Shown here: positions 1 to 12,309 of the stretch, in pieces
How positions within the stretch are numbered: position 1 is the stretch's first letter
Layout: each line of letters opens with the position of its first letter
Origin: Halesus radiatus
Taxonomy: Eukaryota > Arthropoda > Insecta > Trichoptera > Limnephilidae
NCBI GenBank assembly: GCA_022606495.2
Contig: JAHDVE020000052.1
Location: forward strand, 1-64,000
Direction of reading: 5' to 3'
DNA length: 64,000 nucleotides
Notes under the pieces: generated by a model
The model's database searches: none
What the model was told of the DNA's origin: nothing
The model's input: only the letters and a program-made list of their open reading frames with translations
Translations under genes and position numbers: made by a program

Positions 1-339
1 CAATTATAAAGCTTAAAATTATCCAAATTAAGTATAAATTTCGCCAAAACACAAAAAATACATATTTAAGATACAAAACAAAATCCAAAACCAGAGTGCG
101 CACGTGACGTCAGATGTTCCAAATTCAATGGTACCAAAATAACAAGGTGTTTTGATGAGATGTTTTTTATTCATTTTTAAATAATGATTTATAAATTCTA
201 CGTATAATTATATTTATAAAAAAGTTAAATATTCAGATTTGGCGTTTGCTGGTCTATACGAATACATATTCTAAAGTCATCATATTTTTCACTGGAGTTC
301 CTAATTAACATTTATATATAAAATTTTAAATAATAACAT
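1..339. other. AT-rich DNA, no feature
   Basis: Only a CACGTGACGTCA word (about 102-113) stands out. Confidence 0.5.
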
Positions 340-560
340 CGGTTGTACCTGTCCCTAATTAATTTAGATATACCTCTGAGACATACCCGCCATACAGCAC
401 TATTCCACACGCATAGTTACAAAACGAATGCAGCTGCAAATTCACCAATTAACCGCGCTCTTCATTCATTTAATAATATTTACTTAAACAATTCACACAT
501 CGATATTTTTTCGGATTCACTTGCCACTTTTAAAAGGAGCATCTGTGGAATAACATAAAC
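340..560 (+). pseudogene. Jockey-superfamily LINE, C-terminal RT fragment
   Basis: The reading frame contains LRHTRHTALFHTHSYKTNAA, then PINRALHSFN and DIFSDSLATFKR. This is the layout at the very end of Jockey/I-type reverse transcriptases (basic stretch, TNA, PI.R....FN, D.F......FK). It matches the second copy at 24546-25003. Only the 3' end is present, as usual for a 5'-truncated LINE. Confidence 0.7.
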
Positions 561-591
561 TGCTTACACTTATATTTTATATAGATCTCCA

Positions 592-655
592 CTTCTCACA
601 CCTACAAACACATTCACACATACTCACATACTTATACACTACACATAGTATACAC
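592..655. repeat. CA-rich imperfect repeat
   Basis: A run of CACA/CATA words, purine-poor, probably decayed simple sequence. Confidence 0.5.
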
Positions 656-1129
656 ATCATCCGGTAAATACATGTATACATCAGAAAATACAAGGAAATA
701 TATCATAGGTACCTTTTAAATTTAATATCTGTAAATTGTTTTTCACTGTAACAAATGTACTGTTCGTTATTATAATAAAATACATAATTGGATTATGGGC
801 AGTTGTTTTAGGGTGCTTGAATAATAAAAGACCTTGAATGTAGCTATTACAGAAATTTAACATTAACTTTGAATTTTTGATCCTTCAAGTTTCTCGAAAC
901 AACGCGCACTAAGTTTTATTGTGATTTAAGATCTAGGCGATGGAAATTCGTATCATTTTGTCCTATTCCGTCATTTTGTCAGTGAGCTTTTACCAAATTA
1001 CCGGCAATCCTCGTGACTTAAAGTAAATAAAACGAACAAAGACTTCCGCTATAGAAGCCACTTACTTAAGTACGTCCTGTACATAAATCACGAGCGTTGA
1101 AATCTAGAATCGATCATGTAAGATAAACG
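656..1129. other. AT-rich DNA, no feature
   Basis: The 60-codon minus frame at 681-863 is low-complexity and not gene-like. Confidence 0.5.
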
Positions 1130-1610
1130 AGATCCGCCGTGGAGCAGTAACCAGTAGCGCACCCTTCCGTCACGCCCGCGTGGCCCCATCAAAGCCTGTC
1201 TCCTCGCTTTATGGAGATATCTACCTCTGTGTAGAGATATATCTACCTTTCATTGTGGAGCTGGCTAATGTATGCGCCAGGGCGACCGGAACCCTTTGCC
1301 TTTAACCTCGTGGATCCATATGCGCGCGCATTGAAACACTGAAACATTGAAACCCGGGCATCCGGTCTTACGTGGGCCGGGAAGATCTTTGTTCTGGCCC
1401 TATAACTTGCTGGGTATATGCGCGCCTGAATGGCCTGCTGCCTGCTGCAGTGTCTTGTTTTGTTTGAATATAGATTTAGACAGGTAAACGTTCTCTCTGA
1501 CACCGGCGTATGAATTGTCCTGATCGATGACCCCTCTGCATAGGTAGGTTCCAGATATGTGTTGTAGGAACTTGATCTCACTGCGCTGGGATCGACTGCT
1601 GTCAAAAGTT
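1130..1610. promoter_or_regulatory. GC-richer single-copy block (candidate regulatory element)
   Basis: It contrasts with its AT-rich flanks and matches no repeat in the window. AGATATCTACC and AGATATATCTACC (about 1206-1246) are close repeats containing GATA. The 120-codon minus-strand frame here has no family resemblance and low-complexity breaks. Confidence 0.25.
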
Positions 1611-3835
1611 TTGAACTACCATTTTCACATTAAAAGTTATATAATAAAACATCTCGAATACTTGCATATTCAGTGACCCCCATGGACAATAATAATAACC
1701 CACTATTTATCATATATTTAAATGGCTAATGTTTCTTTTTAAAAATATCCATCTTTATGACGACACTAACTTCGAAAGTAAATTCTAAAAATTGGAGATA
1801 AATGACAATTTCCTAAAAAAAAAAAATATATCAAAAAGAGATTATTTTCTAAAAATATATGTAAAACCATCTTGTAGACAAAAACCTTTTTTTGTTGACT
1901 AATCAAGATTGAAATTGATATATTATCTACTTTGGAGAGAAGTGTTAATTGATTTACAACGTGTATCTATTTAGTGGATTTAAACTATGTGGTACTAAAA
2001 CAGGATATGGCAAGCACTTACTTTACTCTTGAACGGACCATTCAATAAAAGTAACTTGTAATTTTTCATCTTTTCCTTCACGGGAAAATCACCAGAAGTG
2101 ATAGTATAAAGAAAACTGCGTTCATGTAATTGGGTTACTAAAATTAAACCCTAATTAGGAATCACAATGGACCGATATATTAATGCATCTATTGTATTGT
2201 TACGTCGTTCTTGAAAAATGCACTTATTCGACACTCCTTAAAATGAAACATGATATTCCTAACAAAATTTTAAAGTTTCTCAAAACAACCAAAGCATGAC
2301 ACCGTTTATAGTTTTTGTTTTAAAATTACATTCCCGAAGGAGTTTAACCCTTTCTTTAACTGGTAAATTGCTCCACTGCACATTAGTATTATAATTACCC
2401 GGGTATATTTGAAGTTTATTGCGCATCAAATTCATGCTCAATCTAGCATTACTTATATGCTCAAGTGAGCCCCGATGCAATCATAATGTATTGTGATGGG
2501 ATGTCTTAAGGATGGGCCGCGCTGAACCAGCACTGAGCAGTGAGCAGTGAGCAGTGAGCAGCGAGAACTGTGGAAATGTGACCTCATTACTTCCTTGAAA
2601 AAACTCTTAACCTTTTCAACCGTAGATACTGAATTTAGTAAATATTCCTGTGAATTAAAATTTAGTTAGGGGTCAGCTAGCATCACGGAGACGTCACAGA
2701 ATGCTCGGAAATCCTAGATTTCGTAAAAAAAATATAGTTTTATCTGAAACAGTGGAAGGTTTTCTCAGTTTCGCCCTTGGGGAGGTCATTATTTAAAATC
2801 GAAACAGTTTACTTCTAAATCCTTTTTGCCTTCCACTCCCCCTTCCTCATACCTCCTAATATGTCATATTTATCGCACCCCTGATTGGAAATTTTGAGAA
2901 ACGAAAATAATTTGTGAGACAAGGGAAGATTTGAAAAAAAATCCTAGCAATCAGATTTGGTTATAAATAGGTTTATCCATTTCAATCAGTATTTCGATAC
3001 TGAAGGTTGTGTCTTACCAGGATAATACTGAAAGTATATTACACTCTAGAATACGGTGTTTGTTTAGCTAAACATACGAATATTGTTATAATGCGGATCA
3101 ATTATTTACCTCAATATTTTTCAATGAAAGAAGTAAGCTAGTATAATATTTAGTGTATTGTTTTACCAAGAAACGATTATCATGTTCATTCTCTCAATCA
3201 TATTGGACATTAGGACTATTTCTCTTGTCTTACCATAATAGAACAGGACTGGAGTTAGAGTGTATGACGGGGCGGGGAGTGCCCGATTCAGATTGAAACT
3301 TGATCACTTGTAATCTTCAGTTGATTGTACCAAGTTGTTACGAGGGACCAATAACCTACCTAGCAACTGCCTACTATCTACTAGCTAGCCCGGAGCTTCC
3401 TGCCACATGTTAACCCACTCGAGACAGGAAAGAGGGTGATTACATTATTACAATTTGTATAAGATTTTCATATTTTGTCTACTTGACATTAATGTATTAC
3501 TAATGCAAATATGGATCGATTGTATTCATTACAAACTACTTGAAAAACAGTCCACAATCTTGGGAAGAAAATATTTGTAGGCACTAATTTATTTTTTGTA
3601 CTTAAATTTATTCTATTTACTGATTACGGTTTTGTTTATTTACATAACTATATTTAAATGACCTACCTCTGCTTGGAATTAATTAATTTGTTATGATTTT
3701 AATTAGATAATTATTCTATTCGATCTACGAAGGTATTGTTACAATTTAGTTTGAGAATTTAATGTTGATGATTACATTTATCATTGAAAAAATTCCATTA
3801 AATACTCACTTAAGGAAAAAGTATAAATAATCAGA
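1611..3835. other. AT-rich intergenic DNA
   Basis: Apart from the GAGCAGT repeat at 2530, I see nothing assignable; 3240-3420 is slightly GC-richer. Confidence 0.5.
2530..2568. repeat. 7-bp tandem repeat (GAGCAGT)
   Basis: About five units of GAGCAGT/GAGCAGC lie in a row. Confidence 0.85.
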
Positions 3836-3990
3836 AGCAAAAGTTGGTTAAGCGGTTGCTCTGGATAGGCAGAGATCCTGAGTTTGAGTCCCAGATGCGA
3901 CTGAAATCTTTTTATTTTCTGTCGTTTTTTTTCCGCTTGCATGTTTCATTTGGGTTATGTTAATATTATTTTCTACAATAATTAAATATT
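3836..3990 (+). mobile_element. tRNA-derived SINE, family F
   Basis: AAGTTGGTTAAGCGGTTGCT (A-box region) and GAGTTTGAGTCCCAGATGCG (B box) start the copy. The tail reads GTTATGTTAATATTATTTTC then ATTAAATATT. The acceptor arms do not pair, so it is not a tRNA gene. Confidence 0.8.
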
Positions 3991-5924
3991 AAAATGCGGT
4001 TTTTAAAATCTCAATAAAAATAATTAATAATTACAAATTGAAAATTAATTTAGTTTGCCCTTGTAACCGTAGTGTGAAATAAGACGTACTATGTAGTGGT
4101 TCTAATAGGTATGTGAAAATTTATCAGATTAAGTCGATGGACGTTTGGCGTTTACGATTTCATATAAAAATATTACATCAAAAAGTGCTCTTTTCTGGCC
4201 AAACCTAGAAGTTTAATATTGTTTAATTTATTAATTGTTTTTGTGTTTAATTCGTAGAACTCCATTTAATTTTTTAAAAATTGTTTTATTTAGTAAAAAC
4301 GAATAATTGTTTATGAACTCTAAAATAAGTATTCCCACTTTAATATTAATATATAATAAAAAAAATACTTTGCACTTATTTCAAAGCCAGAGAACGACCA
4401 TTGTAATATGGAGAACATGCTGTTCAATTATATTTTGGACGACTCCGCACAAATGCAAATAAAAATGATCTTATTACGAACCCTAACAGTTTCATTCCGG
4501 TACTAGTAAAATTATTAACATGACATATAAATGACAGATCGTCAAAAAATAAATTACATGAATTGAGTAACTGGTACAAGGTTTACTCCGTTCAGTGAAT
4601 AATCGAAATAAAATGGAATTTTGATTCTAAAGAGCCTTGTGATATATACAATTAAAAACTTATTCAAATTATCTTGTAATACAAATCAGTCATTGACGTT
4701 CCCAATTTCCACATAAATCTTGATATCACAGGAAAACAATTTTACACATACATCATAAAATATGTTTACTATATATTTATAAATAACGAAAACAAGTTTG
4801 GCCTAAGTTAGAGTCTTGTGATTCTACTACTATAACTAAAACCTTCAATCATACGGTGTGTTAAGCTGGATTGCATAGCTTTCGGGGAACTGAACTTGAG
4901 ATAACTGTATTATTAGGACAATAAATAAAGCTACTAGTCAAATGCGGTGAAATTAATCAATAATAATGCGATTCTGAACATCGTTTAGATGTTTCTTATT
5001 TTTTTTTAAGGGTTTCGCTAAACTGACACCCTGCATGAGGTGTCCAAAACGTTAAAGTTGTACACAATGTCGGACTATTTATTTTAAAATCGTTAATTAT
5101 AGTTTTCAACTTCTGGAAACTTCTTCCCACGTGTTCTACACTTCAAACAATGATCGGTGTAATTATTGTAACAATCGAATCATTAAATAATAATAATAAT
5201 CATTTTTGTTCACTTTACATCATGGCAGTGAATACACTGACTTAAAAGCGAGGTGTGTTCATATTTCACGGTGAGTGCGGGCAAGCCTTAATTCTTAGGA
5301 ATTTGATGCACTTATCATAAAACAAAGACAAAAATGACTACCTAAATATACGTACCAATTGAGCTCCTGCTGACGAGCCTCGGCAGTAGCTTAGCGGGTA
5401 CAAATTCACAATGTAAAAAAAATACATATATATCTACTTCAAAACAATCAGAATTTTCCCAATAGACAACCCAATCTTTCAGTACTTGTATGAGGGGTTG
5501 AGATTGAAGTAATAAATTAAATCATTTAGTTACCTATGAATATTTGAATTTACCGTAACATATTTTACAGAGGAGTGCAATATACAATTTTGTGCATTAT
5601 ATATTCTTTTCTAATGTAAGCTGATTCTTGTACTTAGGACAGGCGTGCTCGTTAAAATTTAAAAAAACTTTGTACTGTAAATAAATATCTACATATATAA
5701 TTAAATAGTAATCTCAAATATCCGAGGTCGGTAGGACTATGACACCCTCAATATTAGGTTATTTTTTCAGAAGAATAGAATAGTGGTAGAAAAAAAAATT
5801 ACATTAGAAGATTATAACTACCTAACTCTTTGAATCGTATTAGGTCAAATATTACAAAATTATCACACTAATCTGCGATTGAAATATTTTCTGAACACAT
5901 TTAAATTTAGTTTAATTACAATTT
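3991..5924. other. AT-rich intergenic DNA
   Basis: A short tRNA-like piece, CCTCGGCAGTAGCTTAGCGG at 5378, may be a SINE remnant. Otherwise nothing. Confidence 0.5.
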
Positions 5925-6030
5925 TAAAAAGAAAGGCAAACATTCTCAGGTTAAGAATAACCTGATAATATTTTAAAATCTCCTACTACCATCACACTAA
6001 GCGGAAAATGTTGCTTGTGTCGTGATATCA
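5925..6030 (-). mobile_element. tRNA-derived SINE, family C, tail half
   Basis: AATAACCTGATAATATTTTA to GTTGCTTGTGTCGTG matches the family C body. The head is displaced to 6662-6730 by the L2 insertion. Confidence 0.8.
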
Positions 6031-6034
6031 CGCC

Positions 6035-6660
6035 AGTTAACTCTTAGATCAGCGACGGCATCGGCCATCGGGAGACTGAAGGAACTAAAGCGCACACCAG
6101 ATACTAAGTTTGGTGAGCGAGCTTTCAGCGTGTCAGGCCCTAAAGCCTGGAATAAACTGCCATACGATCTAAGATTGATTAAAGACTCGATAGAATTCAG
6201 ATCAAAACTCAAAACTCATCTCTTCGGACAGTCATATCCATGAATGGTTCAGTTACCTAATAAACAAATAATTTTATTATTTGTAAATGTAAATAATTAT
6301 TATCACAAAATCACAAATAAAATCATGTTTCAAATAAGCACCTACTATTCTTTTGTCAATAACCTTCTAATGTATATAATGTCAATGACAAATAGGATTT
6401 AAACAGTAACTCCAATGTCATGCAATGTGCAGTGTTTTCTAACATATGTGTCCTGTGCGTGCAAAGTCATACCATCTCAGCCCAAAACATTGTAATTTAA
6501 TTAAGTTTTAATCTGGAGTGCCCTACCAGGTAAGTATGTTTTCTGTATTTGTACATAATAAGATAAATCCTAGCAAGTAGTATTTGTGCAGCGCCTTTGA
6601 GGTGATTTTTCACAAAAACGGCGCTATATAAATCGTCCAATTATTATTATTATTATTATT
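6035..6660 (+). pseudogene. L2-like LINE 3' end
   Basis: The frame carries GERAFSVSGPKAWNKLPYDL and EFRSKLKTHLF, the C-terminal motif of L2/CR1 ORF2, then a stop at 6241-6243. The 3' UTR ends in GGCGCTATATAAATCG and (ATT)n, the classic L2 3' end. Left and right of it lie the two halves of one tRNA-SINE, so this L2 copy inserted into a SINE. Confidence 0.85.
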
Positions 6661-6661
6661 A

Positions 6662-6730
6662 GCTAGCCGAGGAATTGAGCTCACGACGCAGTGGAAACCC
6701 GACGCGCCACCAATTCCGCCACTGACCGGG
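6662..6730 (-). mobile_element. tRNA-derived SINE, family C, head half
   Basis: GCCGAGGAATTGAGCTCACG to CCACTGACCGG is the tRNA-like head missing from 5925-6030. The (ATT)n tail of the L2 element ends directly beside it. Confidence 0.8.
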
Positions 6731-7728
6731 GATTAGTACGGTGGATGAATAAATTGTTTTTTTTTTAAATCTCACAACTCCCTTATAGAGTGTATTATGT
6801 GTAGATATAGTGCAGGAAAAGTACATGTTCTGTAATGTTATTAATAGTAGGTATGTGTACGAGTCGATCGAAAAAAAAAATTACCTATCCTTAACTATTT
6901 ATAGTAACGTTTCATTTCTTACTGAATACCTTTAACACATCATTATGCCTTAACCCTTATTAAAAGATCATTAAAAATAATCTCTAAATTAGAAGAATGA
7001 ATTTCAAATGTCTATACTGTTCTACCTAGAGTTGTGTCCGGTGAAACCTTTCAATACACTCCGAGTAAGTGAATGGGTGTATGTAATTAGGCTATTGAAA
7101 AATTAATCAAATCAAACGACTCCTTTCAATTGTGTAATGTTAGGTGTGAAGTTCAATGTTAAATACGAAATTTAAAAAAATATATATATATTTAAGTTGA
7201 TATTGTAAAAAGGGTTTGGAGATAAAGATAACATGAAATCATTATTACTTCTACTGTCAAATGCGTGTTTTTTTCAGGTAAAATAAGGGAGACTGAGTAA
7301 CTCCTTCAGTGATTGTTATTCCGCCCTAAGTACCTTGTTTACTTCATATTTGTATAGGGTTTTCCCAAAGATTTGTTATTCATTGAACCCTCTGAATAAT
7401 TACCATGAACATTATCTTCGTATTATTATTTCGTTAAATATTTATCTATGACGCATACCTAGAAGTAATCCAATTAATATGTATTCACAATCACTATATA
7501 CATTTTATTATCTACGTACGAGTAAACTATATAACCATTTTTTAATCTCCTATTACTTTTCTATGTTTTGTTTACTTACTTTTAATATGCTGTTCCACAA
7601 ATTTTTTTTAATCTCCAATCAGTCATTTTTCTGAATCTTTATAGAGTGTTATATTGCTATGATATTGGCTACTGTTATCTTAAAAACATAAAGACATTGT
7701 TTATACAGATCAAAAACATACTTATATA
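6731..7728. other. AT-rich intergenic DNA
   Basis: It holds repeat S (7275-7405) and nothing else I can name. Confidence 0.5.
7275..7405 (+). repeat. Repeat pair S, copy 1
   Basis: It aligns with 9940-10075: GGTAAAAT, TTCCGCC.TAAG.ACCTTG, TTTACTT, then GGGTTTT and TTGTTATT.ATTGAA. Function and class unknown; no ORF. Confidence 0.65.
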
Positions 7729-7981
7729 CAGAGTGTCCGGTGCTAAAGTGCAGAAAATTCTGGGTGGGGGGTAATTCTACATGATAGTACAAGTCAAAAT
7801 ATAAACAACTTTTTCCGAAATTCCAAAGTTTTTTTCCATACAAAAATATTTTTCCATAGATGATTTTTTTTTTCATTCAAACAGTTGAACATTTTAACCT
7901 GAAAACTACCCTAAAATGTAAGAATTTATAAAAAAGTCATTATATCTTTGAAGCTACTGCACTTTACCCCCGGACACCTTG
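7729..7981. mobile_element. MITE with GTGTCCGG termini (253 bp)
   Basis: CAGAGTGTCCGG at the left and CCGGACACCTTG at the right are inverted, and TAAAGTGCAG/CTGCACTTTA extends the match inward. TA precedes the left end and AA follows the right, compatible with a mutated TA duplication. There is no coding capacity. Confidence 0.7.
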
Positions 7982-7992
7982 AATTTATAGTT

Positions 7993-8120
7993 GGGGATGC
8001 CAGAGAAAGACATGGCAATATCAAGTGAATCACTTGAATATCAGGAGTCCGAATAACAGTAGATAATGTATGAGACGATGTATGAATGTGCCTATCCCTG
8101 CAGAAAAACGGTGTGATGGT
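7993..8120 (+). repeat. LINE A 3' fragment (internally deleted)
   Basis: AGAGAAAGACATGGCAATAT, then GATAATGTATGAGACGATGT and AAAAACGGTGTGATGG match LINE A. The segment coding for CQDRVVWRSVLS is deleted. The copy begins 12 bases after the MITE that ends at 7981. Confidence 0.65.
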
Positions 8121-8124
8121 AAGT

Positions 8125-8387
8125 ATTTTTTTTTATATGAATACCGCACAGGAGTCCCAACTGCTCCCAACCGTCTGGAGCCAGTGAGACTGGCATTCCC
8201 AATCGGGGAATGTTGAAAAGCTGAAGGTATTGGGGAGGGGAAGGAGAAGGTGAAGAGGGAGGTGGGGAAACACCTGGCTATTCAGATCTGGTCACCAAAC
8301 ACAGCTAAAAGCCATTTCAAGCAACGTTACAATTCTGAATGGTGGTCTATCACCAGGGAGATACTGAGAGTATCTTCCACTCTGAAG
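8125..8387 (-). mobile_element. Family D retroelement, copy 1
   Basis: It is read on the minus strand with a poly(A) tail (T-run at 8125-8134). Internal words are CTCCCAACCGTCTGGAGCCA and CATTTCAAGCAACGTT in plus orientation. There is no long ORF; it looks like a SINE or the 3' end of an unidentified LINE. Confidence 0.75.
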
Positions 8388-8439
8388 TTTGTTAGATAGT
8401 TAGGTATAATAATCTATAGTTGCTGTTGGATTCCAATTC

Positions 8440-8487
8440 CCAAGGATCAACGTTTCGACAAGATGACACTTGCTTCTTTCAATATAT
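8440..8487 (-). other. Hammerhead-like signature, degenerate
   Basis: On the minus strand, TTGAAAGAAG, the hairpin CAAG-TGTCAT-CTTG and CGAAACG follow each other. The first box departs from CUGANGA, so this is the weakest of the six. Confidence 0.3.
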
Positions 8488-9024
8488 CTATAATCTTCAT
8501 GTTTCAACCCTTTACTGCCTGACGTGACTTGCGAGTCACGTAAAAGATAATGAAAGCCAAATATCGCTCGTACCAATGATATGTTTACTTACCTGAGAAT
8601 ACGATTTTTTTTCTCGTTTTACAGTGCTGTAAAAGTAAGATTTTTTAATAACCACATTTGTCACTTTCCTTCCTTAGGATTTTGTGAGTTTAAAAAACTG
8701 AAATTAATTAAATTACAGACATCCTCCAAGAATGTTATAATATAATTAAATATATATATTGTTACCGATTTGATATAACATGGTCAAACCTAATGGAAAT
8801 AATTGTTCTTATTAGACTTCTCCCGTTTTCCAATAAACAATGTACATAAATTTATTAACACGGTTTTCTGTGGTACGTATCCGTTATGTAAAAACAAAAG
8901 TAAGTCTACATTCTATTCTTATAGATTACCTTTTAGTGCGCCGAAATACTCATCGGATGCAAAAAAATTGTATCGATATGCCAACGTATCCGATCGGCAA
9001 TGTCAAAAAATCATTTCTCTGAGT

Positions 9025-9292
9025 ATTTTTTTTTTTTTTTTACATGAATACCGCACAAGAGTCCCAACTGCTCCCAACCGTCTGGAGCCAGTGAGACTAT
9101 GGCATTCCCAATTGGGGAATGTTGTGAGGCTGAAGGTATTGGGGAGGGGAAGGAGAAAGGGGAGGGAAGGTGGGGAAAAAGGTAAATACCTGGCTATTCA
9201 GATCTGGTCACCAAACACGGCTAAAAGCCATTTCAAGCAACGTTTCAATTCTGAATGGTGGTCTTTCACCAGGGCGATACTGAGAGTATCTT
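9025..9292 (-). mobile_element. Family D retroelement, copy 2
   Basis: It has a 17-base T-run (9025-9041), then the same ~250 bases as copy 1. The long T-run suggests it is one of the younger copies. The nominal 163-codon frame over it comes from the repeat. Confidence 0.8.
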
Positions 9293-9939
9293 AATTAATA
9301 AATTAATATAAAAATTAATTTTTTTAATCCTTTATGTTTTGAACAAAATTGTTACTTTTTGATTGCTTATCGAACATTTATTCTCAGGTGCCATAATGTG
9401 AATTTCCCTACCACTTAATGAAAATAAAGGGGTTTATTCATAAACTCGTTTCAATGGGGGCTTTCGAACTGGTTCAAATCAACTATCCTTATAATATAAC
9501 TAGTACACGTCACCATTCTGGCTAAGTGATAAAATACTGCAAACTGGAATTTTTTATTATACTCCAGAAATGATTTGATACAAGCCGTTGAAATGGATAA
9601 TGCAAGATTACTCCATTCGATACGAAGTTCCAAATTACGAAATTTATAACTTTTTATCGATATCAAAGGATGTTGTTAATTCTTATATGATTTTGGGTAT
9701 TACGATGCCAAAGAATAGTTTATTTATATATTATTATAAAATATAGATAATACATTTTTTTACGATAACAAAGAAAGAGTAGTCATGTAAAGGCAGCTTG
9801 CCTGCGGGTTATAATTAAAGTTTTTTTTTAATTGTGATTGTTCCTTATGGAATTAAGAATATCGTAAATAATTCCGCTCGCCCTGCAATATTGTTATTTG
9901 AAAAGGCTTTTGGAAATAATGACTAATTATACATTTTGC
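9293..9939. other. AT-rich DNA, no feature
   Basis: A 71-codon minus frame at 9451-9666 has no domain or codon bias. Confidence 0.5.
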
Positions 9940-10075
9940 AGGTAAAATCATTAATAACGAACTAATCCTCCAGTAGTTACCGTTCCGCCTTAAGCACCTT
10001 GTTTACTTTCCTTCCACAGGGGGTTTTACCTAAGAATTGTTATTGAATGAACTCTCTGATCAGTTAATATGAACA
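9940..10075 (+). repeat. Repeat pair S, copy 2
   Basis: Second copy of the ~130-bp sequence at 7275. It ends where the inverted-repeat element at 10074 begins. Confidence 0.65.
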
Positions 10076-10788
10076 AAAGCAAAGGCAGCAATCTCCAAAA
10101 TATCGAAAAAATGTTATCGATGCATTTCCATAGAGATTAAAATTGTGAAGTTAATAAATTCAATGGTTAATTCAAACCCAAACAAAAACCACTCTTGAAA
10201 GTACATATTATAGGCAAAGATAGCAATCTCCATTTCGACCAATCAGATTCAGAGGATCTGATACGTGACATGATGGCCATTTCAAACTAAAGTGGTAGTA
10301 AACGACGATTTTCCTGTGTTTTTATTTTTTTATCTTTGCCATTTAAAGTATGTAAAAGTGTGTTTCAAATAAATATTTTCGAGAATTATTAAGGATGGAT
10401 TGTCACCCTACCCCAATGTCATCAGAAAACACCCGTAAACTAAGTGTTATTTCCGAAAACTGGAAATAAAATCCATAAATAATAATATGTACGATACTCG
10501 TACATATGTATGCATATCCTGGATTATATGTATGCATATCCTGGTAAATGGCGTAAATTGAACTCGTCTCATTAGCTAAAGTTGGTTAAGCGGTTACCCT
10601 GGATAGGTACAGGTCCTGGGTTCGAGTCCCAGATGCGACTGAAATCTTTTAATTTCTGTTGTTTTTTCGGTTTCATGGTTCATTTGGGATGTGTTAATAT
10701 TATCTTCTTCAATGATTAAAATATTTATTACGTTTTTTTGCCCTTTTCTCAAAAAGACGATTGTGGGAGATTGCTGTCTTTGCTTTTG
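10074..10788. mobile_element. Possible DNA element bounded by 23-bp inverted repeats
   Basis: CAAAAGCAAAGGCAGCAATC (10074) recurs inverted at 10766-10788 with one mismatch over 23 bases, and a third partial copy lies inside at 10212-10231. The interval contains a complete tRNA-SINE (10574-10730). No flanking duplication is evident. Confidence 0.4.
10574..10730 (+). mobile_element. tRNA-derived SINE, family F
   Basis: GTTGGTTAAGCGGTTACCCT and GGGTTCGAGTCCCAGATGCG are intact polymerase III box A- and B-like elements. The tail GTGTTAATATTATCTTCTTC then AATGATTAA is shared with 3836 and, inverted, with 32760 and 59585. Confidence 0.85.
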
Positions 10789-12309
10789 CACCCCTCATAT
10801 ATACTATCTCTATTTTTGTCACTGACAATTCGTGGTGGAATTCCATTAAAACGTTTTATTAAAACAATCAAAAAAACTTTGTTCAGACTATCACGGCCAT
10901 CTTTAGAGAGGTATAAATTTTTCTTAATCTAAGGTATGTTTTGGTACAATTTGTAAATGGATGATATTAATAGAATTAAGGTATTTCCTTAATACATTGT
11001 AAATAAGTCAATAAAACCATTTTAAATATGCCCAAATCATTATATACTTGGAAATTCATTTGTAAAATAGATTTTTTATTAAAACATACGGATTTAGTAA
11101 AATAATAATAATAATAAGTATTTTTTAAAATATTTTTAGTTGATTTTTAATCGTTCGTTTGTCTTTAAAAAAAATAATATTATCGCTTTTTTTTTTAAAT
11201 TCATTTAATATTTAATAATGCTTTAAAAACATTGTATTGATATAAATAAACATTATACAGCAAGATTTAACATGATGTATAAAATAAATAAAAATAAAAT
11301 TGTCGGTAGATTTTATATTAGCAGTAATAAAGCTTGCCGTTCAAAAGCAGCTTCGTTGATATCATATTTTGGTCAACCCTCCCCACTGGCATGAGCTTTG
11401 GCAAGTTGGTCCTGCAGGTTGGGAGATAAAATGGTATGTTATGTCGGTACGGAGATAACCACCAGGAACATAGAAATGAATGATCTCCATGATAGCCGAG
11501 TTTTCAAGCCATCCGCACGAATCAGTTTGAAGGAAATTGTAGAAATGTACACCCTTTCACCCTTTAAGTGTTTTCAGGGTCATTATTTCAAGTTATGGAA
11601 AGATGGAAGGCGAACTTATGTAGAAAATTTCATAATTATGAAAGACTAAGAAAATATTCTACAATATACATACATTTATATTTATATCTTAGATGTCTTA
11701 TTAAAATATCAAAATCATATGGTAATTAATAAAAAATAAAAACAAAGTATTATAAGGCTTGATAGAAACAAGGATATTTGTCTAGAGAGGGACAACCAAA
11801 AAAAAATGTGATCTATAGTTTCCACTTTTAAACCACGGGAAGAATAATTTGGGGTATTTCGAATGTTGAATTTGACACATCCTCCCCTCTCGCCAGCGTA
11901 CATAATTTTTTAGGAACCGGGGAATTTTTATTTACAATATTGGTAAAATTTCCAAGCTGTCATTTTGAAACAACTCATTACAAGAGCAAGTATTATCTAG
12001 TCGATTACATGTCGATGGAAATAAAAGTTTCATTTGCAGCGCACGACATGAAATATGGAAATGCTACCATTATAACATATCAGCATCAGCGCTGCGCTGA
12101 TAACTCCCTAACGAAACGAAAATCGTGATTTTATATGAAACATGGACTCAATTCCCCGAATGAGAATTAATACATTTATTGCTCAACATTTCACATAATT
12201 CGATTTACCTGATCTATAAATGTTAATAAAAATCTTAAACAAATTGCAATCTTCATATTCATTTACGCATTGAATAAATAAATTATTGCGGAACGTGGCT
12301 ACAGAATAT
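10789..12309. other. AT-rich intergenic DNA with an unassigned 83-codon frame
   Basis: The plus frame at 11398-11649 contains GHYFKLWKDGRRTYVENF, more complex than its surroundings, but I recognise no family and it has no clear ATG context. An AAT microsatellite lies at 11100. Confidence 0.35.

Noticed and set aside
1243..1605. 120-codon minus-strand frame
   Set aside because: No domain and mixed composition; it lies in a GC-rich block where long chance frames are expected.
8803..9294. 163-codon plus-strand frame
   Set aside because: Its second half is the antisense of repeat family D, including the poly(T) run; it also begins at a TTG-type start. Not a gene.
10574..10640. tRNA gene
   Set aside because: A and B boxes are present, but the acceptor arms do not pair and the same sequence recurs with a common SINE tail.
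11398..11649. 83-codon frame as a small gene
   Set aside because: More complex than background but no family match, weak start and no promoter; not enough to call.
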